Made by a program: the position numbers and the translations under genes
In this document: piece by piece, positions 43,017-64,000 of the stretch
How positions within the stretch are numbered: the stretch's first letter is position 1
Layout of the letters: each line of letters begins with the position of its first letter
Notes under the pieces: generated by a model
Seen by the model: only the letters and a program-made list of their open reading frames with translations
The model's database searches: none
What the model was told of the DNA's origin: nothing
Source of the DNA: Liolophura sinensis
Lineage: Eukaryota; Mollusca; Polyplacophora; Chitonida; Chitonidae
Direction of reading: 5' to 3'
DNA: 64,000 bases
Assembly: GCF_032854445.1 (NCBI RefSeq)
Contig: NC_088305.1
Coordinates: 6,825,606 to 6,889,605 of the forward strand

Positions 43017-44380
43017 GACAGGTTATTACACAGGGGTGAGGTCAGTTTGGGGAATTCAACACTTCAGTACTGAGTATGTCCGCCGTTTGCCTGCCGCACT
43101 GCACCACGTTGACGCATAAACCTGAGGCTACAGCACTACGCCAACCGCAATTTGCATGGCCATGTACCTCTGCACTATATGTTGCAATGGAAATTACGCC
43201 AAGGAGCAAGTTGCGACTGCTTCTTTAAACAGGACCCCAATGAGATGGTCATTTGTGACTTGCGAAATGATTTCCCACTCCTGTGTGAAGGCCAAAAGCA
43301 ACTCCGCGGTGTTATCCGGAACATAAAGTCGCCGACGAACACGCCTGTCGAGGATATCCCACAGGTGTTTAATTAGGGACAGATCAGATGAATATGGTGG
43401 CCATTCGAGCACAAATTTTCGGTCAGTAGAATTGCATACAGCTGCAGCAACATAGAGACGTGCGTTGTCGTGCTGAAATGGTACCCCATGGCGCCGGACA
43501 AATCAGACGGCTGTTGAGGGCAGGACTTCATCACGGTGTCTTATCGCATTCAAGCTACCGCCGATGAAATGAAGGTGAGTGTGATGGCCATGACGTATCC
43601 CCGTCCACACAAGTACCATAGCACCACCGGATTGCACCTTATGCACGACAACGGCGTCGGCATAGCGCTTACGGACCCGCCGCCAAACGTAGCCTCCCAT
43701 CGGCTTAGTGTAGCTAAAAACGGGATTCCTCTCAAATCATAACACGCCGCCATCCTGCCAAAAGCCAACGAACATGAATGTTAACCCAGTCGCGTTCAGG
43801 AGGAAGGTAAGGGATATGGTTTAAACCCAGGAGTGGCCTACGGGTCGCGAATTCTCGTCTCTGACGCGATTCCGAATCGTTTGTGCCGAAATCTGGTTAT
43901 TATGGAGCCCGACTGTTTCATTAGCTGTGGCAGTGACTGGCCTGAAACGGAGGGGGAGGATGCAGTCGCAGTCTTAGTCGTGGGTATACGGGCGATTAGC
44001 TGTCGTGTCAAATTCTTTATGATGTCGTCTGCATGAGTCGACCAATCGTTCACACATTAACGTTAAAAGCTCTGGAGACAGATCATACCAGCGTCAAAGC
44101 ATGGGGATGTCGCGCTCACGTTTATTTTGTGGCATCTCTGGCATCGTGCATTTTGAGAAAATATGCTCTGTACCGGTGTGCTTTTGTATACCTGAGGATA
44201 AGGCCTGCCCGGAAGACCGTACAGATCACTGAATACTACAGATAGAGACACGCCTGTCTGACCGGTCAAACTGGTAAATAGGCGTGTAATCAACAGTTTG
44301 GCTTTGGAGACCGGAATGTACACTAGTGTTCGGTTTTGCTCTTGGCAATCTTTCGGTACTACATTGACAAAAATCACAGC
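43017..44380 (-). mobile_element. Tc1-like DNA transposon relic
   Basis: Minus-strand transposase pieces in three frames. 43412-43194: MLEWPPYSSDLSLIKHLWDI followed by LDRRVRRR, the WPPxSPDLNPIEHxWDxLxRRV signature that carries the last catalytic acidic residue (here the expected NPIE is SLIK, so it is lost). 43700-43503: GYVWRRVRKRYADAVVVHKV and SGGAMVLVWTGIRHGHHTHL, the RVWRRxGERYA..GGGSVMVWAGI region. 44053-43838 covers a decayed HTH/linker region. The upstream + strand edge has GAGGTCAGTTTGGGGAATTC, a Tc1-type end word, near 43036. No intact ORF. Confidence 0.75.
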
Positions 44381-44589
44381 ATTATCATGTGAAATATTGT
44401 AAAAATAAGTGTTGCTTTATAGTTTTGTGCAGTTTACCTATTTAGAGGATTTGTCAACTTTAGCCTCAGAAATATATATCCCTATCTTTCACATTCATAT
44501 TCCATTCGTTGACCGTTCCAAAGGGCGTTCCAAGTCAATAATGGCAAGATCCATTTCCAAAACAACCTTTAACACTAACTCATAAGACA

Positions 44590-45240
44590 AAGGTATGTAA
44601 GAAATTATACCAATAGGAAAAAAAGCCCTAAACCATCGGGCTTAGGGATAACTACTAATTTGTGGGCTTCCTGATAAGGTATATCGTTTTTGAAGTTTAT
44701 ACTGATTATTTTTTCCTCTTCGACAAAAGGTGGACAGCCCCTAGAGGAGGTCATGTGATCTCCACCACAACAGCAGCGCTTAACCTCTGCTGCTACAGTC
44801 GAAATCTTTATGACCGTCACTTCCGCATCGGAAACAAACCAGTTCGACCACATTTCCTCTTCTAGTAAGTCAATGATATCTTGATCCCTGTCATGTATTA
44901 TTCCCTGACACATCCTCAGGGAATAATGAGGCGATGTAAAAACAGGAATATCAGTTATTTTTCTTAAAAGCTAATAATTTTTTTTTATTGTTGTTTCTGG
45001 AAAAATGCAATGAGAATGCCTCCCGGATCGCCATTCTTAGCGTTTTTTAATGTACCGATTGCGCCTTGCACAGACCTTTTTAACACAAATGGATGAATTT
45101 TCGAGGCCGCCTTGTATTCACTTTTTGAGATAACAATGAAAGCCGATCAACTTCCTTGTCCGTTATCAATTGAGTCTGATAAAACCTCGAATTTCCTGTT
45201 TTTGTCAGAACTTGATATCGGCTGAGAGAAAGACCTCGTA
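44590..45240 (-). mobile_element. LINE ORF1 fragment (RNase H-type family)
   Basis: The minus-strand frame 44913-44605 contains CCCGGDHMTSSRGCPPFVEE (a zinc-knuckle remnant) and YQEAHKLVVIPKPDGLGLFF. The region 44880-45200 continues with sequence resembling 63.8-64.0 kb. At 44505-44570 the complement reads an LAIIDLERPLERS-type phrase that recurs at about 53915-53960. This is an ORF1-only scrap. Confidence 0.55.
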
Positions 45241-47548
45241 GTTACAATAGAGACATTTGAAGAACGATTTAAAGAAGACATGGAATACAGATAATAAAAC
45301 TTCATCCCATGTGTTCCCCACCTGCCACATAGTGCCAACAAGTGCGATGCCTGAACCTGGAGATACCCAGCAGGAACCACACCAAGGACAAAACATACGT
45401 ACAAATCTGGAATATTTAGAAAACTAATTACACCAAAAGCAAATACCACACTGAATGTCAAGAGTTACAATTCCATTATCCATTATCTTACTATACCCAT
45501 TATTATTGAACAAACATTTCGTATAGTTTACTAATTTTTTCTGACTGATGTTTTTTTTTACTTCGTCAAATTCTGAACATCCAGTTTAATGTAAAAAATG
45601 TACTGTTCTCTGTTCTACCAATTCTCACGCGATTAAAATTCAACGCCACTGGAACACGCAATAAATACAGAAATATACTCGTCAGTTTACCGAGGTGAAA
45701 TAAGCCCGTGCAGATCCCTAATACATCACCCATGTCGCACCCATGGCAAACACACGTGACACGCTTTTTAAGCGTTCTTCTACTGTATGCTCTAAAGTTA
45801 ACCCGGATCCTGAAGGCAGGGGGTAAGCTTACTCCCAATGCGCTGTATTTGATCAAGGCGGACCTGAAGTTTACATTACAAAATTCGACTGCTTTTCACG
45901 TTTTCCAGCAGTCTTCATACCCGGTGTTTGGAGTCTATGTCAGTACAGATCCGTGTCACCGCTTTAAGACACTTTTACCTGTCGACATATTAATTTATTT
46001 CATTGGTGTGTTACGCTGTATTCAATAATCTTTCACTTATACCGCGGCGGCCAGCCATGTAATGCGAAAAACTGTTATAGCTGTAGACAACAGTATCTTA
46101 AGAAGTGCAGTCTTTGAAGTGTTGTCTGTTAAATTCCCGTATGTATGGAATATTTAAGTCAATCTATTTCTTCTCAGTATAAACACGGTTACTGACTTAA
46201 GACAAAAAGTACGAACACTTTAACCACTTCACTCATAAATCATGCGGAATGAAGGACGAATATTGGGTCGTTCAGGTGATCGTGTCACATGTCACCAAAT
46301 GGAAGAGAAACATCACGTTCTCATCCATTTAGCACTGTATCTTTAGTACATAAGGAACTATAAGCTCTGAATTGTACCTTTTTAACTAAATGGAAGACCG
46401 CCTATTTTTCTTTATTTACCAAGAAAACAATATTTTCGCCTGAAAGCAACGCCACATATAGATCTTTGCTATCACGTATGTTCAGCGTCACAAAAGAAAT
46501 GGCTTCCAGTGACTTTATCTTAAAGCGTACAACAACATACTGATAGAAGTGGGCTGCAGTTATAACCCACAGCCAGCCTCTGTGATGTGACACTATAAAA
46601 GTTTAACATCATTTACGATTTTTTTCTCCATTTCTCTTTGAGGACAATTCATGTGTGATGGGTATTTTGGAATACAAATGGGACAGGTTTGTAAAATGGA
46701 GGAAATGGATGAAAGAAGGATTATGACGTAACGTCACGTCGGTAATATTTCGGCCACATCGTGCTGAGAACATATTGAAAAGTGGCAGTAAGTGGACTTC
46801 GAAAGAGGGAATCAAAAAAAACCAAACTAAAATATATATACTTTCAAAAACCAGTGAGAAAAACCCATAGAAATTCGGTAAAATAGAATATGTAACCAGG
46901 AAAATGTTACATATCTGTATACACAATATAAAGGTATAATTTATGAAAGGCCAAAAGTTCTCATACAATGACCACATGACGCTGTGACATAAATCATATA
47001 TGTATATAGAGCTAAGCCATCCGGGAACATTTGCAAACTGTATACTATCAACTAGGATTTGTAACATGCCATATTAGGCACCACAAATTTCAAACCCCGA
47101 AGAAATGCTCCAATCCCAGAATAAAATTGTGTGTTAAACGAGAATGCCCAAAATGACTAATTGGTCTCTCAAAAACATACCCTCAATTAAGATTTTATCA
47201 CAGGGTGAATAATATGGAGTTTACTATGGTCACCTTAACACCTTGCCTGCGACAGGAAATACGTTTGGCCTCCCTGTGTGCGATAGCAATATAATTTAGT
47301 ATTCAACATCACTAATCAGCTCTTTTAAACGATACACGGAACAATTCGTTTTTATTTCTCAACATGCAAGTTAGGATATGTCCTAACAGTTACAAGTAGA
47401 AAGAAAGCTTCTCATGTTTCTTCTTATATCGCAAAAATGTCTTTAAACTACAGTTTTCTCAACATCAGTCGTGAAAATTAGCGTGCAGTGATGACGTCAG
47501 CTTTAATACCTGTCCAAACAGCTCACAAATCCGGTTTGAGCAAGCAGA
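45241..47548. other. Intergenic, upstream of the fibrinogen-related gene
   Basis: No gene recognised. A SINE tail scrap in minus orientation lies at about 46020-46070 and a LINE 3' tail at 46690-46790. The open frames at 45147-45461, 45566-45856 and 46609-47067 have no family signature and are not protein-like. Confidence 0.5.
46690..46790 (-). repeat. Isolated LINE/SINE 3' tail
   Basis: The + strand text GATGAAAGAAGGATTATGAC, then CGTCACGTCGGTAATATTTCG and CACATCGTGCTGAGAACA, matches the 3' tails at 4650-4690, 59575-59640 and (inverted) 53185-53230. Confidence 0.65.
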
Positions 47549-47554
47549 TATAAA
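47549..47554 (+). promoter_or_regulatory. TATA box of the fibrinogen-related gene
   Basis: TATAAA within GCAGATATAAAGCC, 74 bp before the ATG. It predicts transcription starting near 47580 and a short 5' UTR of about 40 bp. Confidence 0.6.
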
Positions 47555-47622
47555 GCCACTGTACAATGTCACTGTGAACATACAATCTTTAGTCGAGAGC
47601 TGTCAGATTCTAACAACCCAAG

Positions 47623-58746
<11,124 letters not shown>

Positions 58747-59131
58747 ATAGACGATATGCTCGGTTGTTTACAAATTATGGGCAAAGATAGATCAAAAGTT
58801 CGTGGTAATCGTTCCATTTAAACGTTAACTTGATCCTTCCTTTTTTGTCCTGTTTTTAACGTTTTCAAATGAGTTTATAGCAAAAAAATGTTTAACAACT
58901 GAATATGACGTATGTTATATTTTATCAAGCGCGAGAACTTTCGGACTGTAGAAATATAGCCTGCCGCAGGGCTAATCACAATATGTCCAACGACTAGGCA
59001 ACCATATCCGAACTATCTTAATCTTTAAAAGAACACAAACATGATTATAACTTTTTGGAACGAACTATTTACAAAACATCAGTCGTTTTTCTAGTGGAGA
59101 TAGCACTCGTGACTCCAGATTTTTGAAACTT

Positions 59132-59137
59132 AATAAA
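59132..59137 (+). terminator. Possible polyadenylation signal of the FReD gene
   Basis: AATAAA in ACTTAATAAACGAGG, 386 bp after the stop codon. It is the first canonical hexamer I see downstream. The sequence 58747-59568 otherwise holds no gene. Confidence 0.35.
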
Positions 59138-60003
59138 CGAGGCGCGAGGGTGAAGTTCTACTTTTTCAAGAACCTTCCGTTAGGAGTGTTTTTATTCTAC
59201 TTACACGACACCATAGACCCATGCAATAATTTTACATTGTTTTTTTTCAATAATTGACAGTTCATGTATGTGCATAACAACACAAATTCTTGGTGAATGC
59301 CAGATTTCCATGGAGAATCTATGAACGGATGACCTTCGTATAAAATAAAACCAAGATATTTTGCATGCCAAGCTGTGTAACTGTTGTACCGCCAGTTGTC
59401 TCATGTTAGTGCACAGATGAAGTCATTGGTAAAAGGCAATACGAATTGCGTGAGTAAAAGCCTGTGGGTCCGCATATCCAACCACGCATAAAAGCGAACC
59501 AGTTTTCCTCGATTAGCGGTGAAGGCTTTTCAGGGCCCCAAGTGAAACTGAATCCCGTCTGACAAAGAATTGAATGAATGAATGATTGATTATGGCTTAA
59601 CTCCACGTCGGCAATATTTCGGATATATCGTGGCGAGAACAAGGTGAAAACACGAGACGGTTAAGGTTTTCGAAATGATAATGAGAACATCAAAAATAAA
59701 ACAAAAAGTTCAGATATGTTTAGATAAGAAAATAAACCAAAACATTTAATACTCGAAATCCAGCATGCTTAAAAAATAGTATGTCTAGAAATCGATATGT
59801 ATCTATCATTTTATCTATAAATATTTAAGACAATTAAAATTTATATTGTATGATATAGGTCGATGGCCCTCAAATAGTTTATGGCAACACCGCCAGCGAT
59901 GCTGTCAAATAGATCATATACAGAGTTGACTGTGTAGAATCTTTGCCGCACATGGACAAAGCCCACACAGTCAACCAGGATGTGTTTGATGCCATACTGG
60001 GCA

Positions 60004-60939
60004 TCACATCCAACACACTCGGAAGCACTGCTCCCATCCAGGATAAAACTGTGTTAGACAAGAATGCCCAACACGATACCTGGTTAAAACTACTTGGTCC
60101 CTGCGAGACTTTTTGTTAGTATACATATTGTAGCCAATGACAGGATGAGTAGCATGCATTTTATTATGGATCTGCAAGTCCCGTTCACCCTGCCAAAAGA
60201 GACAAATACATTTAAGAATATTACACCTCACGTCAGTATAAGGGATTTTAACTTTTGATATGGATTTATTTAGGGCAGCCTTGGCTAGACCCCCCCCCCC
60301 CTTCCCCAGCGAGTCACTGCATGTCATTGCCTTATGAGCTCGCCCAGAAGAAACATATGACAAGGTGAGGAGTATTGCCCTGGCCTCTGCAGAAAAGATA
60401 GAAGATAAAGGCGGAAGACGAAGAGAAATGACCAGTTGTTCTAAGAGAGCCGTAGCCGCAACTCTGTCCCCATCCTTTGACCCATCAGTATATATATATT
60501 TAAAATCTGGATAATTGGCCTTGACTTGAGAAAAACCTTGCTGGATAATAGGATTTGTATTTGATTTATTATATTTACGTAGATCGAATATCAATTTAGG
60601 TTGTGGAAAAAGCCATGGCGTGGACACCGGAAAAGAAGCGGGAGCTATGTCCCCAAGTTCAATGGTGGCTTCCACAATGTGGTCCTTAACACTAACACCG
60701 AACGAAGGCATCTTGTTAGGACATTTAGTATACTTGTTTACATATAATGGATTGAAAACACAGTGGTTGGCAGGGTTTGTTGGATAAACTTTAAGCTTTG
60801 TAGCATATTGAAGGCTCAGTTTTTTACGCCTCTGATGCAAAGAAGGCTCATTAGCCTCTACGTATAAACTCTCCATTGGGGAGGTTCTAAACGCACCAAG
60901 GTTGAGCCTCACATCTTGGTGATGGACTGGATCCAACAT
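60004..60939 (-). pseudogene. LINE copy 4: post-RT region and RNase H
   Basis: A frame of 311 residues: MLDPVHHQDVRLNLGAFRTS, SLYVEANEPSLHQRRKKLSL, YKYIYTDGSKDGDRVAAT-type text (first RNase H Asp), SSIFSAEARAILLTLSY (the E of helix A) and TCSDSLGKG (the third acidic residue). Directly after this, a C-run-associated deletion removes the WIPSH block. It then resumes AALNKSISKVKIPYTDVRCN. The deletion of the His/Asp block kills the nuclease. Confidence 0.82.
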
Positions 60940-60985
60940 TTTGAGATATGATTTCTTAGCGGAACAATAAATGATGAATCCACAG

Positions 60986-61378
60986 TCAAAATTTAGACCT
61001 CACCACAGAACGATATAAGTTAAGTAAAACAGATCGGTCAGCACCCCAATCGGTGCTAGACACGACCTTAATTATATCCAGAACCTTTGTACATTTAGCC
61101 TTAAGCATTTTAATATGAGGTATAAATGATAATTTTTCATCGAATATAACTCCTAAAATTATATTTTTCCCAACAATTTTCACTGGTTCACCATAAAAAT
61201 TAAGTTTAGGGTCTAGATGGAATTTTCGTTTATTAGAAAAATGCATACAGACGGTTTTAGACGTTGAAAATCTAACACCATTGGCAACTACCCACTTCTC
61301 GATTTTACTGAGGCAAAGTTGCCGCTGGATGTTATTCATATTTTTAGCGCGGTAGCATATCAGAAAAATCATCAACAT
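60986..61378 (-). pseudogene. LINE copy 4: RT thumb region
   Basis: A frame of 130 residues with LSKIEKWVVANGVRFSTSKT, VCMHFSNKRKFHLDPKLNF, NIILGVIFDEKLSFIPHIKM and VSSTDWGADRSVLLNLYRSV. This is the stretch right after the RT active site in I/Nimb-like LINEs. The active site itself is not found as an open frame to the right. Confidence 0.8.
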
Positions 61379-61470
61379 AAAAGGAACCCTCTGTACCAGA
61401 TGTAAGAGTTTAAGCCAGACTATTAATTTTTATGCTGAACAGAGTGGTATAAAAAAAACAGACAAGTCTA

Positions 61471-62022
61471 TCATTTGGCATCTGTTCCATAGTCTTTATT
61501 TGAATCAGTATGATCCTTACTCGGTTTAGGGACCGGGAAAATATTTGCCTTCCTCCTTGAGGGGAAAGTACCATTTGTGCAAATATTATTAAGCAAGCCC
61601 AACAGAGTCTCAAGTGGCTCAGGAGGTAAATGGTTCAGAAACTTATAATATACGTCATCAGGACTGCATGCAGTATCGTGTGCCTTTTTTAATGCAATTT
61701 TCAGTTCCTCAATAGTAAAAGGGCGATTATAATCTAATTTTTTAGAGGAAAAGGGCAATTTAATTTTCTCCTCCTGGTTTTTAGTATGTTGGAATTCCGA
61801 AGGATAGTTGTCAGAAGAAGATTTCTTGGAAATTGTTTCAGCTAATTTATTTGCTATATAAGGTGGTAAAGTTAATATATTATCTCCATCTTTCAGTTGC
61901 TGAACTTTGACTTTATTACTTTTGCCCTTAAATTTCTCAACAATGTTCCAGACATTACGCATGGGTGTTGTTGACGTAATGCCTGAAACAAAGTTCCGCC
62001 AACAAGTTCGTCTCATGGACAT
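61471..62022 (-). pseudogene. LINE copy 4: region leading into RT
   Basis: A frame of 183 residues with CWRNFVSGITSTTPMRNVWN, KAHDTACSPDDVYYKFLNHL (the SPGPDxIxxxxLKHL block) and NGTFPSRRKANIFPVPKPSK (the WKxAxIxPIPKPGKD block). It is followed by loss of most of the RT palm before 61410. Confidence 0.8.
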
Positions 62023-62149
62023 GAGGAATCGACAAGATTTAGCTCTAAAACTACGAACCTGATTTAAATTATTATCAGTAGGACAATAATTAAATTTGCG
62101 TTCAGCCTTTTTCCGGTCCTTGATGGCTTTATGACAGTGATTGTCTTAG

Positions 62150-62970
62150 AAGGGTTTACTTTTGGATTTGCCGAGGTCTCAGGTATAGTTCTATCGGCTC
62201 GTTAAATATTGATATACGATCATCTGCTGCATTGGGAGTCTCTGGAGTGATATCAGCGTCGCAGAACATCTCAAATACAATCCACTCTCCTTTATCGAAT
62301 TTCCACCTAGCTACACGTTCCAAAGAATTAGAAGTGATATACTCTAGGATGATAGAAAAAATGGTCACTACCACAAAGATCGTTATGGACCTTCCAAGAA
62401 AAATCAAGAAGTGATGGATTCGTGATAGTGAGATCGATAGCAGAATAAGTGCCATTACCCGGATGTAAATAGGTATTAGAACCATCATTAAAATAACACA
62501 GTTCCTTCTAAGATAAGAAGTCTTCCACTACCTTGCCTTTATTTTTTATGGTTTTTTTGGCCCATAGGGGGTTATGAAATTAAAATCTGCCATTATTAAA
62601 AAAGGGTTTGGCAAATGTTCTATTCAATTATGTAACTGCAAAGCTGACAAACAATTGTTCGGAATATACACTGAACATAATGTGATTGTTTCAGACAGTG
62701 AAACACGAACAGCCACAGCCTGAAGCTCTGTATCCAGAGCAACAGGGCTGTAAATAATATTGTTATTGATGAAGAACCGCCTGCAGTTCGCTCTTCTTCA
62801 TTTGAATAAGTACTGCATAATAAGTAATTTTAAAGAGTTGTGTTATCTTTGTCTGATGTCCTCAGGTGAGTTTCCTGAAGACAAAGGGTAATAGGATTCA
62901 ATGATTGCACTAGGTTTGTTATTTCAATCAAATTTACCTTAAGGCCTCGACAATTCCACTGTATAATTTT
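62150..62970 (-). pseudogene. LINE copy 4: APE-type endonuclease, broken
   Basis: It starts with KIIQWNCRGLKVNLIEI and TLCLQETHLRTS (the QWN and QET catalytic blocks) near 62970-62850, followed by degenerate sequence with the PLWGSN-like region near 62560-62600 and an IDLTITNPS-like block near 62420. The pieces lie in different frames. Confidence 0.7.
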
Positions 62971-63677
62971 GTCGTATATAGAAATTACGGAGGGAGACGT
63001 ATAGGAGATTATCTTTGTGTTTGAACCGAGGGCGACCCTTCCTTGGAGATCGGCTGGAAGATCTCTTTGGTGCCGGTGATGTATCCACATGGGCATCTGA
63101 TGTTGAAGGACCAACGTTCTCCAACGATCCAAACGTATTAAACGTTTGGATAGGATCTCTAGTGGCCTTAGAGTGACGCTCTGTGGAGCCACTAGGTTTA
63201 TGAGGTTTATTATTCTTATTTTGAAGTTTGTTGCTGGACTTATTTTTGTCTTTATTTTTGTTTTTGGGCTGATTAGTTTCTGGCTTATTAGTTTGGTTGG
63301 TATTATTCACTGCTTTTATCTGTTATGTTGAGGTGGTCGGGGTTGAGGAAGTATTAAACGCAGGTCGAACAGTAGGTTCGGCAGAAATAGGACAAGGTTT
63401 GTCGTTTACAATTGGCTAATGAAGTCATTGAATTTGACAGATGCTACGCGGTTGACCGCATTGGCAAACAAAGTCTACAATGAAGTATTTGAAAACGAGA
63501 CCGGTTGCAACACTTAACTGTGTTGCTGCATTCGAAACCATGATGAGCCATCACTGCCGCATCTAATACAAACCAGTTTATTTTTACATTGGTCCTTGCC
63601 ATGACCAAAATTTTGGCAAGTGAAACAACGTGTAGGGTTTGGGATATGTAAATCCACGTTAACCCTATACGGACCAA
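62939..63677 (-). pseudogene. LINE copy 4: ORF1 C-terminal half
   Basis: The CCHC-type knuckle region at 63677-63444 (CQNFGHGKDQCKN-like text read from the complement of TTGGCAAGTGAAACA and neighbours) is followed by the frame 63310-62939. That frame opens with an Asn/Lys-rich low-complexity run (NKNKDKNKSSNKLQNKNNK) and ends SSSRSPRKGRPRFKHKDN. It is a nucleic-acid-binding Gag-like protein of the LINE. The matching region in copy 2 is at 14490-15130. Confidence 0.7.
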
Positions 63678-64000
63678 TGTAGCTATACGACGGAAAAGAG
63701 GTAGTGTTGAGAGTTAAAAGATATGCATTTAGATTAAGAATGCTGCAAGATTTTTTCGTAGTGAAGCGTTTAACTCTGGTAAAACCCTGTGAATTTAGTT
63801 CTCTGCAGATTTCGTGCCGGAAATGTCAAATATATCGCCATCCCTGTGACGAGTTATTCTCTGACAGGTGTTCAGGGAACGGTGAGGGGAGTTGGAAACA
63901 TATATCACTTATGTTTTTAATGACTGTGAATTTCTGAATTGTTATTGCTGGAAACATTCAATGAGGTCGGCTTTTGTTCATTCTTTGTTGATAGAACAAG

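Larger units (their letters stand above)
59569..64000 (-). mobile_element. LINE copy 4, longest copy of the RNase H-type family, runs off the window
   Basis: Minus strand from ORF1 at the window edge to the 3' tail: ORF1 N-terminal text (64000-63680), CCHC knuckle (about 63677-63520), basic ORF1 C-terminus (63310-62980), endonuclease (about 62970-62150), RT (62022-60986), RNase H (60939-60300), a Cys-rich finger and the tail TTAAGCCATAATCAATC(ATTC)n at 59640-59569. A C-run at 60289-60302 interrupts RNase H. At least 4.4 kb is kept, so this copy is the best guide to the family's structure in this window. It is shot through with frameshifts. Confidence 0.88.

Noticed and set aside
45147-47067. 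Minus-strand frames of 96-152 codons upstream of the lectin gene
   Set aside because: Composition is AT-driven (Phe/Ile/Leu/Tyr-rich), with no family motif, and one overlaps a LINE tail.

Overview
This is animal nuclear DNA, almost certainly from a marine invertebrate and most plausibly a lophotrochozoan (mollusc or brachiopod). The genes are split by long introns with GT..AG borders and correct phases. The window is dominated by decayed retroelements, by tRNA-headed SINEs, by minisatellites, and by 3' tails of the (CACTC)n, (ATTC)n and CGGCGTAAAACACC types that I associate with such genomes. The taxonomic call rests on repeat style and on a fibrinogen-related lectin gene. It is not proven. 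There are no bacterial operons, CRISPR arrays or rRNA.

Two host genes can be modelled with confidence. (1) The 3' end of an FG-repeat nucleoporin, Nup214-like, on the + strand: three phase-compatible exons at 3099-3306, 3819-3934 and 10086-10114. Its last intron is about 6.15 kb and is filled by a 60-bp minisatellite, into which a LINE has jumped with a visible target-site duplication. (2) A complete secreted fibrinogen-domain protein of 272 aa on the + strand, in five exons (47623-58746), with a signal peptide, the DRDND calcium site and a TATA box. Its introns hold a LINE, a SINE and the relic of a Polinton/adintovirus-like element with a family B DNA polymerase. A single orphan exon (28521-28619) and a tyrosine-recombinase gene or pseudogene (36487-37814) are further candidates.

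Layout: 1-2440 minisatellite (about 90 bp unit); 3099-10114 nucleoporin exons with the 60-bp array; 10190-12245 array with a 43-bp unit carrying a SINE; 12.2-15.7 kb decayed RNase H-type LINE with nested repeats; 17.0-17.6 kb SGNH-hydrolase ORF; 17.7-20.65 kb Jockey-like LINE; 22.70-28.40 kb Ty3/gypsy element whose pol order is PR-INT-RT/RH (Gmr1-like), with the RT catalytic part deleted and a 5' LTR that has lost its promoter; 31.4-33.5 kb DIRS-like element; 36.5-37.8 kb tyrosine recombinase; 38.45-39.3 kb large foldback palindrome packed with AGGTCA motifs; 39.5-40.1 kb array of about 180 bp units; 41.9-42.7 kb RecQ-like helicase scrap with a 130-bp triplication; 43.0-44.4 kb Tc1 relic; 47.5-58.8 kb fibrinogen-related gene; 59.57-64.0 kb the longest LINE copy, running off the window.

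The genes do not form a pathway. The picture is two ordinary host genes whose introns act as reservoirs for nested mobile DNA. At least four copies of one LINE family (at about 4.6-7.5, 12.6-15.2, 51.3-53.2 and 59.6-64 kb, with ORF1 scraps at 44.6 and 53.9 kb) tie the window together.
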